From Bacteroidetes bacterium MedPE-SWsnd-G2 (GTDB taxonomy: Bacteria > Bacteroidota > Bacteroidia > Flavobacteriales > Flavobacteriaceae), in NCBI GenBank assembly GCA_001874335.1, contig MPDE01000014.1, positions 1-64,000 on the forward strand: a DNA stretch of 64,000 nucleotides, in the 5' to 3' direction. Shown here in pieces: positions 44,545-53,389 of this stretch (position 1 is the first letter of the stretch; each line of letters starts with the position of its first letter). A program made the translations under genes and the position numbers. The notes under the pieces are model-generated. The model had not been told where the DNA came from and searched no databases. It saw nothing but the letters and a program-made list of their open reading frames with translations.

Positions 44545-44563
44545 AATTGCGTAATTGCGGTTG

Positions 44564-44595
44564 CAAAGATAATCTCTTTTTGTAATCTGCCAAAA
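44564..44595 (-). promoter_or_regulatory. Consensus promoter of tRNA-Phe
   Basis: On the minus strand TTTTG (44591-44595) is followed by 19 bases and then TATCTTTG (44564-44571). Both boxes match the Bacteroidota sigma-A consensus (TTTG, N19, TAnnTTTG). The -7 box is 19 bases upstream of the mature tRNA 5' end. Confidence 0.85.
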
Positions 44596-44644
44596 GAAAA
44601 TTTATAAAAATTCGTTTTGTAAATTTACAATCTTAAAATTTCAT

Positions 44645-45373
44645 ATGAATTTAATTATAGATGTTGGTAATTCCTTAGTGAAAATCGCTGTTTTTCAGGA
44701 GGGTAAATTGAAAGTTAAGGATGCTTTTAAGCTTGAAAGTTTTTTAGAATTTTTTCAAACTTTTTTTGAAGTGCATGGCAATTTTGATAAATGTATCGTG
44801 TCTTCGGTAGGAAAACTAACCGATTTGCAATTAAATAGCATTAAGGAAAAGGTTGAGGTGTTTGAGTTGAACTCTAAAACGCCCTTACCTTTTAAAAATT
44901 TATATAGTACTCCAAATACACTAGGGATAGATAGATTAGCTTTGGTTAGTGCCTTAGTTAACCAATACCCAAATACTAATGCACTTGTTATTGATGCCGG
45001 TACCTGTGTGACTTTTGATTTTTTAACAGCCCAAAACACCTACTTGGGTGGTGCTATTTCACCAGGTTTGAGATTGCGATATCAAGCCTTGAATAATTTT
45101 ACAGCTAATTTACCGTTACTTGAAACCAAACGGCCAAACGGCTTGATAGGAAACTCTACTTCAGAAGCCATTCATTCTGGTGTGGTGTTAGGATTGGTTA
45201 ATGAATTGGAAGGTGTTATTTCTAAATATCAAGAAAAATACTCAGATTTAACAGTTATTTTAACAGGAGGCGATGCCGATTTCTTGTCAAAGCAATTTAA
45301 AAATGGCATATTTGCCAATTCTAATTTTTTATTAGAGGGCTTAAACTATATTTTAGAATTTAATTCAAACTAA
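44645..45373 (+). CDS. coaX: Type III pantothenate kinase
   Basis: A 242-residue cytoplasmic enzyme that phosphorylates pantothenate in coenzyme A synthesis. Motifs of the CoaX ASKHA fold are IIDVGNSLVKIAVF, LGIDRLALVSA, VIDAGTCVTFDFL, GGAISPGLRLR and ILTGGDADFL. Length is normal. The last base of its TAA is shared with the ATG of the next gene (TAATG), so it is coupled to the outer-membrane protein gene. Confidence 0.95.
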   Translation: MNLIIDVGNSLVKIAVFQEGKLKVKDAFKLESFLEFFQTFFEVHGNFDKCIVSSVGKLTDLQLNSIKEKVEVFELNSKTPLPFKNLYSTPNTLGIDRLALVSALVNQYPNTNALVIDAGTCVTFDFLTAQNTYLGGAISPGLRLRYQALNNFTANLPLLETKRPNGLIGNSTSEAIHSGVVLGLVNELEGVISKYQEKYSDLTVILTGGDADFLSKQFKNGIFANSNFLLEGLNYILEFNSN

Positions 45374-46677
45374 TGATAAAAAAACTTGTAATAGTTTTAA
45401 TTACCATTCTTGCTGTCCAAGTACATGCGCAAGATAGAACTTCGTCCCCATATTCTTTTTATGGTATTGGTAGCTTGAAGTTTAAGGGTACAGTTGAAAA
45501 TAGAAGTATGGGTGGTATTAGCATGTATACAGATAGTATCCATGTTAACTTGCAGAACCCAGCAAGTACTGTAAGTCCAAATTTAAAAATGTTTCAAGGA
45601 GAAAGTAGGCCTATTAAGTTTGCCGTTGGAGGAACGTATTCAAGTGTTACTTTAAAAGGAGATGGCAGTAGTGATAAAGCAAGCACTACTACATTTGATT
45701 ATTTTGCAATGACAATACCTATGGGTAAATTTGGTATGACCTTTGGTTTGGTACCATACACAGCGGTAGGATACAAGTTGGAGTCTATACAAGATGAAGT
45801 CTTAACCAATAGGTTTAGAGGAGAAGGAGGATTAAATAAGGTGTTTTTTGACCTTGGATATCAAATTACAAACGAGTTAAGTTTTGGGGTTGATGTGGCT
45901 TATAATTTTGGAAACATTCAAAATGCTGCAATCGAATACGTTTACGGTGATGACGGTGAGTTAGTGCAATATCAAACAAGAGAAGATAATAGATCAGATT
46001 TAAGTGGATTAAGCGTTAACTTAGGTTTGGCCTATACAAAGCTTTTAAACAGAAAACTACAGTTAAAAACTGGTGCTACTTATAGCCCTAAAAGTGATAT
46101 CAGATCTAAAAACACACGTTCATTCTCAACGATTATAATTAATGAATTTTCAGGACAAGAATTTGTTGTGAATACCATCGACGCCGATTTAGTTGCTGAT
46201 GGTTTACATGAAACAGATTTAACTTTGCCGTCTTCAGTATCTTTAGGAGTTGGATTAGGCCGTCCAAAACAATGGTTTGTTGGAGCTGAGTATACAAGAC
46301 AATATACTAGCCAGTTTGGGAATCCTGTTGTTGATATCGACAATTCAAACTTTATTGATGGTTCTGTAATGTCCCTTGGAGGATTTATTATTCCTGATTA
46401 CGATAGTTTTGGTAACTACTGGAAACGAGTAACATATAGAGCTGGTGTTCGATTTGAAAATACTGGATTAGAAATTAATAATGAAAAGATAGACGAGTTT
46501 GGCATATCTTTTGGAGCTGGATTACCGATAGGCGGATTGTTTTCTAACGCAAATATTGGGTTTGAATTTGGAAACAGAGGTACAACTAACGAAAATTTAA
46601 TTAAAGAGAACTTTTTTAACTTTCAAATTGGCTTATCTTTGAATGATAGATGGTTCCAGAAAAGGAAATATGATTAA
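45373..46677 (+). CDS. Outer-membrane beta-barrel protein (FadL/OmpP1-like fold)
   Basis: A 434-residue exported protein. The signal peptide ends VQVHAQ; the mature N terminus is DRTSSPYSFYGIGSL with NRSMGGISM, and the rest is barrel strands. This flavobacterial family, with a FadL/OmpP1-like layout, commonly lies between coaX and the TPR/lptC genes. Substrate unknown. The gene order points to envelope biogenesis. Confidence 0.82.
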   Translation: MIKKLVIVLITILAVQVHAQDRTSSPYSFYGIGSLKFKGTVENRSMGGISMYTDSIHVNLQNPASTVSPNLKMFQGESRPIKFAVGGTYSSVTLKGDGSSDKASTTTFDYFAMTIPMGKFGMTFGLVPYTAVGYKLESIQDEVLTNRFRGEGGLNKVFFDLGYQITNELSFGVDVAYNFGNIQNAAIEYVYGDDGELVQYQTREDNRSDLSGLSVNLGLAYTKLLNRKLQLKTGATYSPKSDIRSKNTRSFSTIIINEFSGQEFVVNTIDADLVADGLHETDLTLPSSVSLGVGLGRPKQWFVGAEYTRQYTSQFGNPVVDIDNSNFIDGSVMSLGGFIIPDYDSFGNYWKRVTYRAGVRFENTGLEINNEKIDEFGISFGAGLPIGGLFSNANIGFEFGNRGTTNENLIKENFFNFQIGLSLNDRWFQKRKYD

Positions 46678-46705
46678 TAAATTACAAATATTTAAAACTA
46701 AGACG

Positions 46706-48088
46706 ATGAAATCTAAAATTGCCATTATAGTTTTTGCCCTGTTTATGTGCGTTAATACAAGTTTTGCTCAGCAGGATGAAGAGTGTATGACTAATTTAAC
46801 CATATTTAATGATGCGGTAAAAAGCAAGAAGTATGACCAAGCTTATGAGCCTTGGATGAAAGTGAGAAATAAATGTCCTAAGTTTAATATTGCAATTTAT
46901 GCATACGGTGAGAAAATTTTAAAGCACAAAATTAAAAACTCTACTGGAGCAGAGCAAGTTGCATTTATCAATGATTTATTGAAATTATGGGAAGATAGAG
47001 CAGAGTATTACCCAAGTAAAACTAAAAAGGGTGAATACATGGCTAAAGCTTGCCAGTTAATGTATGACAATAGAAAAGCTATAGGTAAAAGTAAAGCAGA
47101 ATTATACGAGTGTTTTGATGTGGCTTACAAAGCTGATACAGCTACGTTTACAAACCCAAAAAGTTTGTACACATATTTTTCTTTATTAGTTGATATCTTC
47201 AATGACGGAAAAGCAGAAATACAAGATGTATTTAATAAATATGATGATGTTTCTGAAAAGTTAGATTCTGAAGTTAAAAATTACTCTCAAAAGCTTAATA
47301 AATTAATCGAGAAGGAAGAAGCTGGTACAGCTTTAACCTCTAAAGAGAGCAAGTATAAAAAATCATACAACAGTTATTTATCTGCTTATGATAAGGTAGC
47401 TGGTAGTATTGACAGTAAACTTGGAAAATTAGCTAACTGTGAGAATTTAATTCCACTTTATGAAAAAGACTTCGAAGAGTTTAAAAACGATGGTGTTTGG
47501 TTAAAAAGAGCTGTAACACGTATGGCTAATAAAGACTGTACAGATTCGCCATTATACATTAAATTGGTAAAAGCTTATGATGAAGCTGCACCATCTGCAG
47601 ATACGAAGTACTATGTGGGTACTTTATTAGACAAAGAAGGGAAAAGCAGCGAAGCTATTAAATATTATAATCAGTCAATTGATTTAGAGACTGATAGCTA
47701 TCAAAAAGCGAAGTTGCTAAGACGAATTGGGTTGAAACTTAAGGCAAGAAAAAGTTATTCTCAAGCGAGAACTTACTTTAGAAGAGCTCTTAAAGAAAAT
47801 CCATCAATGGGAGAGAATCACTTATCTATTGCGGCAATGTATGCTGCAAGTGCAAACTCATGTGGGGATACAACATTTAATAAAAGAGCCGTATATTGGT
47901 TAGCAGCACAAGAGGCCAGAAAAGCTGGAAGAGTGAATGCTAAATTCAAAAAGTCTGCTGCACAATCTGCAACAAGTTATGAAGCTAAAGCACCAAGTAG
48001 AAGTGATATTTTCTCTGCAGGTAATTCTGGAGCTAAAATCACTATTGGGTGTTGGATTAACGGAAGTGTAACAGTGCCTAGCCTTTAA
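46706..48088 (+). CDS. Exported TPR-repeat protein
   Basis: A 460-residue protein, signal peptide FMCVNTSFAQ, then alpha-helical repeats with TPR-like pairs, clearest at VGTLLDKEGKSSEAIKYYNQS and ARTYFRRALKENPSMGENHL. An open frame extends back to 46643 inside the preceding gene, but the ATG at 46706 provides the signal peptide. Its TAA shares a base with the lptC start. It is probably a periplasmic or outer-membrane scaffold; partner unknown. Confidence 0.87.
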   Translation: MKSKIAIIVFALFMCVNTSFAQQDEECMTNLTIFNDAVKSKKYDQAYEPWMKVRNKCPKFNIAIYAYGEKILKHKIKNSTGAEQVAFINDLLKLWEDRAEYYPSKTKKGEYMAKACQLMYDNRKAIGKSKAELYECFDVAYKADTATFTNPKSLYTYFSLLVDIFNDGKAEIQDVFNKYDDVSEKLDSEVKNYSQKLNKLIEKEEAGTALTSKESKYKKSYNSYLSAYDKVAGSIDSKLGKLANCENLIPLYEKDFEEFKNDGVWLKRAVTRMANKDCTDSPLYIKLVKAYDEAAPSADTKYYVGTLLDKEGKSSEAIKYYNQSIDLETDSYQKAKLLRRIGLKLKARKSYSQARTYFRRALKENPSMGENHLSIAAMYAASANSCGDTTFNKRAVYWLAAQEARKAGRVNAKFKKSAAQSATSYEAKAPSRSDIFSAGNSGAKITIGCWINGSVTVPSL

Positions 48089-48642
48089 TGAAAGGAAAGA
48101 CATTACATAATATTATATTCATGGTCGCAGCATTTGCTGTGACCATGTTTTTTTCATGCCAAGACAACTACAATGAAGTTGAGAAAATTGGTGTTTCGGC
48201 TAATGAGCCCATGGGTATTGCAAAAGAGGTTAACTTGAAGTACACAGATTCAGGAGTGATGGTTGCAAACTTATTAAGCCCAAAAATGTTAGATTTTTCA
48301 AATAGACCATTTGCATTTACCGAGTTTCCTGAAGGCATACATTTATCTCTGTTTGATGAGGAAGGTCGTAAAAGTGTTGTGATATCAGATTATGCCATCG
48401 TGTATGATCCAACGGGTTTAATAGATTTGCAAGGCAATGTGATATTAGCAACTTATTCTAATGATAGTGTATTTGCAGACCAAATGTATTACGACCAGAA
48501 ATTAGAATGGTTGTTTACAGATCAGCCTTGGGAGTTTAGATCACAAGGTGATATCTCTAAAGGCACGAATTTCGACTCTGATAATAAATTTAATCAAAAG
48601 CAGTTTCTTGATTTAGGCGGAACCTATAATTTGGATGAATAA
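48088..48642 (+). CDS. lptC: LPS export periplasmic protein LptC
   Basis: A 184-residue lipoprotein-like LptC. The N-terminal helix ends FFSC (Cys24). The OstA-like beta-jellyroll carries VMVANLLSPKML, EFPEGIHLSLFDEEG and YDPTGLIDLQGNVILAT. LptC bridges LptBFG to LptA for lipopolysaccharide transport. The ATG overlaps the TPR gene stop (TAATG), so translation is coupled. Confidence 0.9.
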   Translation: MKGKTLHNIIFMVAAFAVTMFFSCQDNYNEVEKIGVSANEPMGIAKEVNLKYTDSGVMVANLLSPKMLDFSNRPFAFTEFPEGIHLSLFDEEGRKSVVISDYAIVYDPTGLIDLQGNVILATYSNDSVFADQMYYDQKLEWLFTDQPWEFRSQGDISKGTNFDSDNKFNQKQFLDLGGTYNLDE

Positions 48643-48680
48643 TTGCTTATCTTTACCCTCTAACGAATAACTTCAATAAA

Positions 48681-48869
48681 ATGAGGATAATTAAATTTAT
48701 TCAATTTGCATATTTAGCATTTGCTGCACTATTTTTTTACGACGGAATTTCAAAGTGGAATGAGGAAGGATACGGAGCTTTAATCTCACTTTTTTTAGGA
48801 GCCCTTGCACTTTTTATGTTTTTCTTCAGAAGAAATTTCAGGAAGAAAATGGAAGATAAAAACAAGTAG
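48681..48869 (+). CDS. Small membrane protein of unknown function
   Basis: A 62-residue protein with two predicted helices (about 4-21 and 33-50) and a basic C-terminal tail (RRNFRKKMEDKNK). It lies 38 bases after lptC and 8 before the CBS protein, on the same strand, with the same composition as neighbours, so it is probably real. No family was recognised. Confidence 0.65.
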   Translation: MRIIKFIQFAYLAFAALFFYDGISKWNEEGYGALISLFLGALALFMFFFRRNFRKKMEDKNK

Positions 48870-48877
48870 TTTTTATT

Positions 48878-50161
48878 GTGGTTGAAGACATCATTATAAT
48901 TGTATCCTTAATACTGTCGGCATTTTTCTCAGGAATGGAAATTGCCTATGTGTCTTCAAATAAAATTCACATCGAAATTCAAAAGCAACAAGGAGACCTG
49001 CTCTCTAAGTTATTGGCTAAACTCACAGCCAAGCCATCCCGATTTATTGCAACCATGTTAATTGGTAATAATATTTCGTTAGTGGTTTACGCATTTTTAA
49101 TGGGTGAAAAACTCATGAGGTGGTTTGCAGAAGTATTACCTTCCTCAAATCCCATTATTCAGGCTCTGTTAACAGATTTTAGCCTGTTATCTCAAACCAT
49201 TATTTCTACTGTCATTATATTGATTACAGCAGAGTTTTTACCAAAAGTATTTTTTCAGATTTATGCCAATAAGCTACTAAAAGTGTTTTCGGTTCCAGCG
49301 TATTTCTTCTACGTTTTGTTTTGGCCCATAAGTACGTTTGTGATTTGGTTGTCAGATACCATATTAAGCAAGGTGTTTAAAGGGCAGTCTGAAGATGTGC
49401 AATTGGCTCTTACAAAGGTAGATTTGGGGCATTACATTTCGGAGCAAATGGAATCTGTTGAAAATAGGGAAGAGGTTGATAGTGAGATTCAAATATTTCA
49501 AAATGCCTTAGAGTTTTCAGATGTAAAAGCACGCGATGTCATGGTGCCAAGGACCGAAATTATTGGTATTAATATTAGTGAGAGTGTTAGTAATCTGAAT
49601 AAAATGTTTACCGATACAGGATGTTCAAAAATAATCGTTTATAAATCTACTGTTGATGATGTTTTGGGCTATGTGCATTCTTTCGATTTGTTTAAAAATC
49701 CAAAATCCATAAAATCAATTATGTCTCCTGTAGAGCTGGTGCCTGAAACTATGCTTGTAAAGGATATTTTAAATGTGTTAACCAAAAAGCGCAAAAGTAT
49801 TGCAGTGGTCATTGATGAATATGGCGGAACCTCTGGAATAATGACTGTGGAGGATATTGTTGAAGAGTTGTTTGGAGAAATAGAGGATGAGCATGATAGT
49901 GTTGATCTTATTGAGGAACAATTAGAAGGTAATATATTCAAGTTTTCAGCACGTCTTGAAGTTGATTATATCAATGAATCTTATAAGCTGGCATTGCCAG
50001 AAGATGAAAGTTATGAAACCTTAGGAGGTTTAATTGTATCGCTTACAGAAGAAATTCCTCAAAAGGGCGACAAAATTGTTGTTGAGAATTATCATTTCAC
50101 TATTTTAGAAGCATCTACATCTAAAATAGAAGTAGTGAGTCTTATGATTCTGGAAGATTAA
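48878..50161 (+). CDS. CNNM/CorC-family protein (DUF21, two CBS, CorC_HlyC)
   Basis: A 427-residue membrane protein starting at GTG. A DUF21/CNNM domain with helices covers about 1-185, a paired CBS module covers about 205-330 (ARDVMVPRTEIIGI, IAVVIDEYGGTSG), and a CorC_HlyC domain is at 345-425 (YETLGGLIVSLTEEIPQKG). The family is linked to Mg2+/Co2+ export or hemolysin annotation; the true substrate is unclear. It is 8 bases after the small membrane gene. Confidence 0.92.
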   Translation: MVEDIIIIVSLILSAFFSGMEIAYVSSNKIHIEIQKQQGDLLSKLLAKLTAKPSRFIATMLIGNNISLVVYAFLMGEKLMRWFAEVLPSSNPIIQALLTDFSLLSQTIISTVIILITAEFLPKVFFQIYANKLLKVFSVPAYFFYVLFWPISTFVIWLSDTILSKVFKGQSEDVQLALTKVDLGHYISEQMESVENREEVDSEIQIFQNALEFSDVKARDVMVPRTEIIGINISESVSNLNKMFTDTGCSKIIVYKSTVDDVLGYVHSFDLFKNPKSIKSIMSPVELVPETMLVKDILNVLTKKRKSIAVVIDEYGGTSGIMTVEDIVEELFGEIEDEHDSVDLIEEQLEGNIFKFSARLEVDYINESYKLALPEDESYETLGGLIVSLTEEIPQKGDKIVVENYHFTILEASTSKIEVVSLMILED

Positions 50162-50258
50162 TTGATTTAATTCCGAATAAAATAGAGGATACTCCTTTTA
50201 TTATTTAAATGAAATTGGTATTTTCGCCCACTTATATTTACAAAATTATATTATAATA

Positions 50259-52424
50259 ATGGCAGTTTTAAATAAAATTAGACAACGTTCACTTTTCTTA
50301 ATTCTTATTATTGCATTGGCTTTATTTTCATTCGTATTAGCCGATTTATTTAGAAATAGCGATGCTTTAGCAAATGGTTCTCAGGATACTGTAGCAACTA
50401 TTAACGGAAAAGACATTAGTAGAGTTGAATTTGTTGGTCAGGTAGAATCAATGCGAAGAAATATGGGGCCTAACGGGTCTGATACTCAAGCAATGAATTC
50501 TGTATGGAATAGAGAGGTACGTAAAGCTGTTTTAGAAACAGAATATGAAGCTCTTGGGCTTAGTGTTGAGAAAGATCAAATGAGATCTATAATGGCAGCG
50601 AGTTTAGCAAGTAACCCAGAGTTCTTGAATGAAGATGGGATTTTTGATGAAAACAGATTAAATGAGTTTATCGCTAACTTAAAAGCGATACAAGGTTTAG
50701 AAGCGCCAAACAATAGAGCACCTTTCGGTAATGGATCTATTTCTTATAGCGATTGGATTAACTACGAAAACTCATTGGCAACAACAGCTATGCAAACAAC
50801 ATATGTAAATATGATTAAAGCTGGAGTTAATGCAACTTTAGGTGAAGCTGAAGCGAACTACATTGTTGAAAACAAAAATGTAGATTTAAAATATGTAAAT
50901 ATTCCTTATTCTTCAATTGCAGATAGTTTAGTTCAAGTTTCTAAAAGTGATATCAACGCATACGTTAAAGCTCACAAATCAGAGTTTGAAGTTGAAGAAT
51001 CAAGAGATTTTAAATTTGTGTATTTTCAAGAAGTAGCGTCTTTAGAAGATGAAACAAATATCCAAAACGAACTTAAAAAGTTATTAGAGGATAGAGAAGA
51101 GTTTAATAATACAACTAAGGCTACAGAGGTCATAAAAGGATTTAATACTACTTCAGATATTGAAGCTTTTGTTAATGCTAACTCTAACGAGAAATTTAAC
51201 GACAACTTCGTGCCAAAGTCTGCTTTACCAGTGGCTTTTCAAGATACCATCTTTAACTTAGAAGTTAATGGTGTGTTTGGACCTTATAAAGATAACGGTC
51301 AATTTAAAATCACGAAGCTAATTGCTGAAAGACAATTGCCAGATTCTGTAAAGATTCGTCACATTTTAATTCCTCACGTTGGAGCAAGAAATATTACACC
51401 AGATGTAGTTCAAACTGAAGCACAAGCTAAAGCAACTGCCGATAGTGTATTAACAATTGTAAAATCAAACCGTTCTAAATTCCCAGAATTAGTAACAGCT
51501 TTATCTTCTGACCCAGGAAGTGTTGATAATGGTGGTGAGTACGATTTCCATGGCTACGGCACAATGGTAAAACCTTTTAACGACTTTGAATTTGAAAACA
51601 AAGTAGGAGATATGGAAGTTGTGAAAACAGACTTCGGTTTCCACGTTATCGAAATTTTAGGTCAAAGAGGTGAAAGTAAATTAGTGAAAGTTGCAACCTT
51701 AGCTGAGAAAATTGAACCTTCAGAAGAAACAGTTGATGCTGTGTATTATGATGCGTCTAAATTTGAGTTGGCTATTAAGGATGGTGATTTTGATGAAATT
51801 GCCAAAGCCTCTAACTATGTTGTTAGACCAGTAAATAGTGCTAAAGTTTTAGATGAAAATATTCCAACAGTTGGAAGCCAAAGACAAATTGTAAAATGGA
51901 CTTTCGATAAAGCTACTAAGGTTGGAGACGCTAAGCGTTTTGATGTTCCTGGTGGATTTGTTATCGCTGAGTTAGTAGCTAAGCATGACGCAGGATTAAT
52001 GTCTGCCGAAGCTGCTTCTGCTGCTGTGTTGCCTAAAATTAGAAACGAAAAGAAAGCAGAAATGATTAGAGCTAAAATAACAGCTACTAACCTTGACGAT
52101 TTAGCTGCTAATAACAAACAGAGTGTTAGAACATCTTCTGCTGTTAATATGAAAACGCCAACCATTTCTGGAGCTGGTCAAGAACCATTAGTTGTTGGTA
52201 CAGCATTTGGATTAGCAGAAGGCGCAACTTCAGGATTAATTGATGGTGTTAAAGGTGTTTACATGATTCAAGTAACAAAAATTAATGATGTTACTAATTT
52301 AGACAACTACCAAGCTATGGCTAATAGATTAAGTAGAACAAGAACTGGAGCTGCTCAGGGAAAAGTTTTTCAAGCCTTAGAGGATGCTGCAGAGATCGAA
52401 GATAATAGAGCTACGTTTTATTAA
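50259..52424 (+). CDS. PpiD/SurA-type membrane peptidyl-prolyl isomerase
   Basis: A 721-residue periplasmic foldase anchored by one helix (about 11-30). A SurA_N-like helical domain covers about 35-220. A parvulin domain at about 364-470 carries VKIRHILIPHV, the SSDPGSVDNGGEYDFHG loop and TDFGFHVIEILGQ. A C-terminal region follows. It assists outer-membrane protein folding, fitting the preceding envelope genes. It ends before a strong bidirectional terminator. Confidence 0.92.
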   Translation: MAVLNKIRQRSLFLILIIALALFSFVLADLFRNSDALANGSQDTVATINGKDISRVEFVGQVESMRRNMGPNGSDTQAMNSVWNREVRKAVLETEYEALGLSVEKDQMRSIMAASLASNPEFLNEDGIFDENRLNEFIANLKAIQGLEAPNNRAPFGNGSISYSDWINYENSLATTAMQTTYVNMIKAGVNATLGEAEANYIVENKNVDLKYVNIPYSSIADSLVQVSKSDINAYVKAHKSEFEVEESRDFKFVYFQEVASLEDETNIQNELKKLLEDREEFNNTTKATEVIKGFNTTSDIEAFVNANSNEKFNDNFVPKSALPVAFQDTIFNLEVNGVFGPYKDNGQFKITKLIAERQLPDSVKIRHILIPHVGARNITPDVVQTEAQAKATADSVLTIVKSNRSKFPELVTALSSDPGSVDNGGEYDFHGYGTMVKPFNDFEFENKVGDMEVVKTDFGFHVIEILGQRGESKLVKVATLAEKIEPSEETVDAVYYDASKFELAIKDGDFDEIAKASNYVVRPVNSAKVLDENIPTVGSQRQIVKWTFDKATKVGDAKRFDVPGGFVIAELVAKHDAGLMSAEAASAAVLPKIRNEKKAEMIRAKITATNLDDLAANNKQSVRTSSAVNMKTPTISGAGQEPLVVGTAFGLAEGATSGLIDGVKGVYMIQVTKINDVTNLDNYQAMANRLSRTRTGAAQGKVFQALEDAAEIEDNRATFY

Positions 52425-52442
52425 TTAGTAGTTTAAACTAAT

Positions 52443-52474
52443 AAAAAAGCCATCTAAATTAGATGGCTTTTTTT
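52443..52474. terminator. Bidirectional rho-independent terminator
   Basis: A 7-base-pair stem GCCATCT (52449-52455) / AGATGGC (52461-52467), loop AAATT, is flanked by an A run (52443-52448) on one side and seven T (52468-52474) on the other. It ends both ppiD-like transcription and the convergent GHMP kinase transcript. Confidence 0.9.
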
Positions 52475-52477
52475 ATG

Positions 52478-53380
52478 CTATAAAATCAAATCTTGATAGG
52501 CTATTATGGTGAGATAGCCTTTAGATTGGAAATAGGGTGTTGGGTTGCGCTCTGAAGCCACTAATACAAAATCTCCTCCCCATGCTCCTAAACTCTTAAT
52601 TTGTCCGTTAAAGTCGTTAAAAAGGGCGTTTTGAATAGGAGTTTGGTTTGTCATCATAGCAATTAAATCTTCATGAGATTTTAATAAGCTTTTAAACGTA
52701 TCAAAATTTTGGGTGGATATGAGTTGCTCTGTTATTTGATTTAGAGCTTGTATCTCACTTGCTGTTGTTTTGTTAGCGTCCCTATAGGCTTTTATTCCTG
52801 TTCTGGAATTTTGTTTCTGATTGAGATGAACAAAGTATAATTTGTTTTTAAACTCAGGATTAAAAGCTACTTGTTGAGTTGTTGGGGAGCCATTAATTAA
52901 CTCGTATGTAATAGGGAAATCATTTTGAGCGCATGCAATGTCATAGCCGCTTCCGCCAAAAGTAAGTGATAGCAATTGGTACGGATCTACTTCAGCCCAT
53001 TGTGCTATATTAGAAATTAAGGTAGATGACGTGCCCAAGCCCCAATCTATGGGAAAGTCTAATAGAGTTGCGATGGCGTAACCTTCAGCTTTACTTAGAA
53101 AATTTGGGTTTAATTGTTTAGCTTTTGATAAAATTTGAACTAACCTATTTGAAATCTCATCATCAAAACTGAGAGTTTCCAACTCATTTATAGGTATAAT
53201 GCAATCAAACCATTTTTGGCCTTGATCATCTATACTCGTCCATTCTATAACAGCAGTATCAATGGGTTCTACGATTAAAGATTGACCTACGTTGGTTGGT
53301 AAAGCCAATGCCTTAGCGCCATCTAAAACCAAATATTCTCCGGTTATTAAAAGTTTTCCGTTACTATAAAAAGTTTGCAA
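52478..53380 (-). CDS. GYDIA-type GHMP kinase
   Basis: A 300-residue GHMP kinase with start GKLLITGEYLVLDGAKALALP, ATP loop PIDWGLGTSSTL (110-121) and the family tag GGSGYDIACA (142-151). The start is TTG at 53380; an in-frame stop lies 9 bases upstream and the N-terminal motif needs this start. It lies 9 bases after HMG-CoA reductase, so it is probably the phosphomevalonate kinase (or another kinase step) of the mevalonate pathway. The family name comes from its motif; the exact substrate is not fixed by sequence. Confidence 0.87.
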   Translation of the reverse strand: MQTFYSNGKLLITGEYLVLDGAKALALPTNVGQSLIVEPIDTAVIEWTSIDDQGQKWFDCIIPINELETLSFDDEISNRLVQILSKAKQLNPNFLSKAEGYAIATLLDFPIDWGLGTSSTLISNIAQWAEVDPYQLLSLTFGGSGYDIACAQNDFPITYELINGSPTTQQVAFNPEFKNKLYFVHLNQKQNSRTGIKAYRDANKTTASEIQALNQITEQLISTQNFDTFKSLLKSHEDLIAMMTNQTPIQNALFNDFNGQIKSLGAWGGDFVLVASERNPTPYFQSKGYLTIIAYQDLIL

Positions 53381-53389
53381 AGTCTTTAA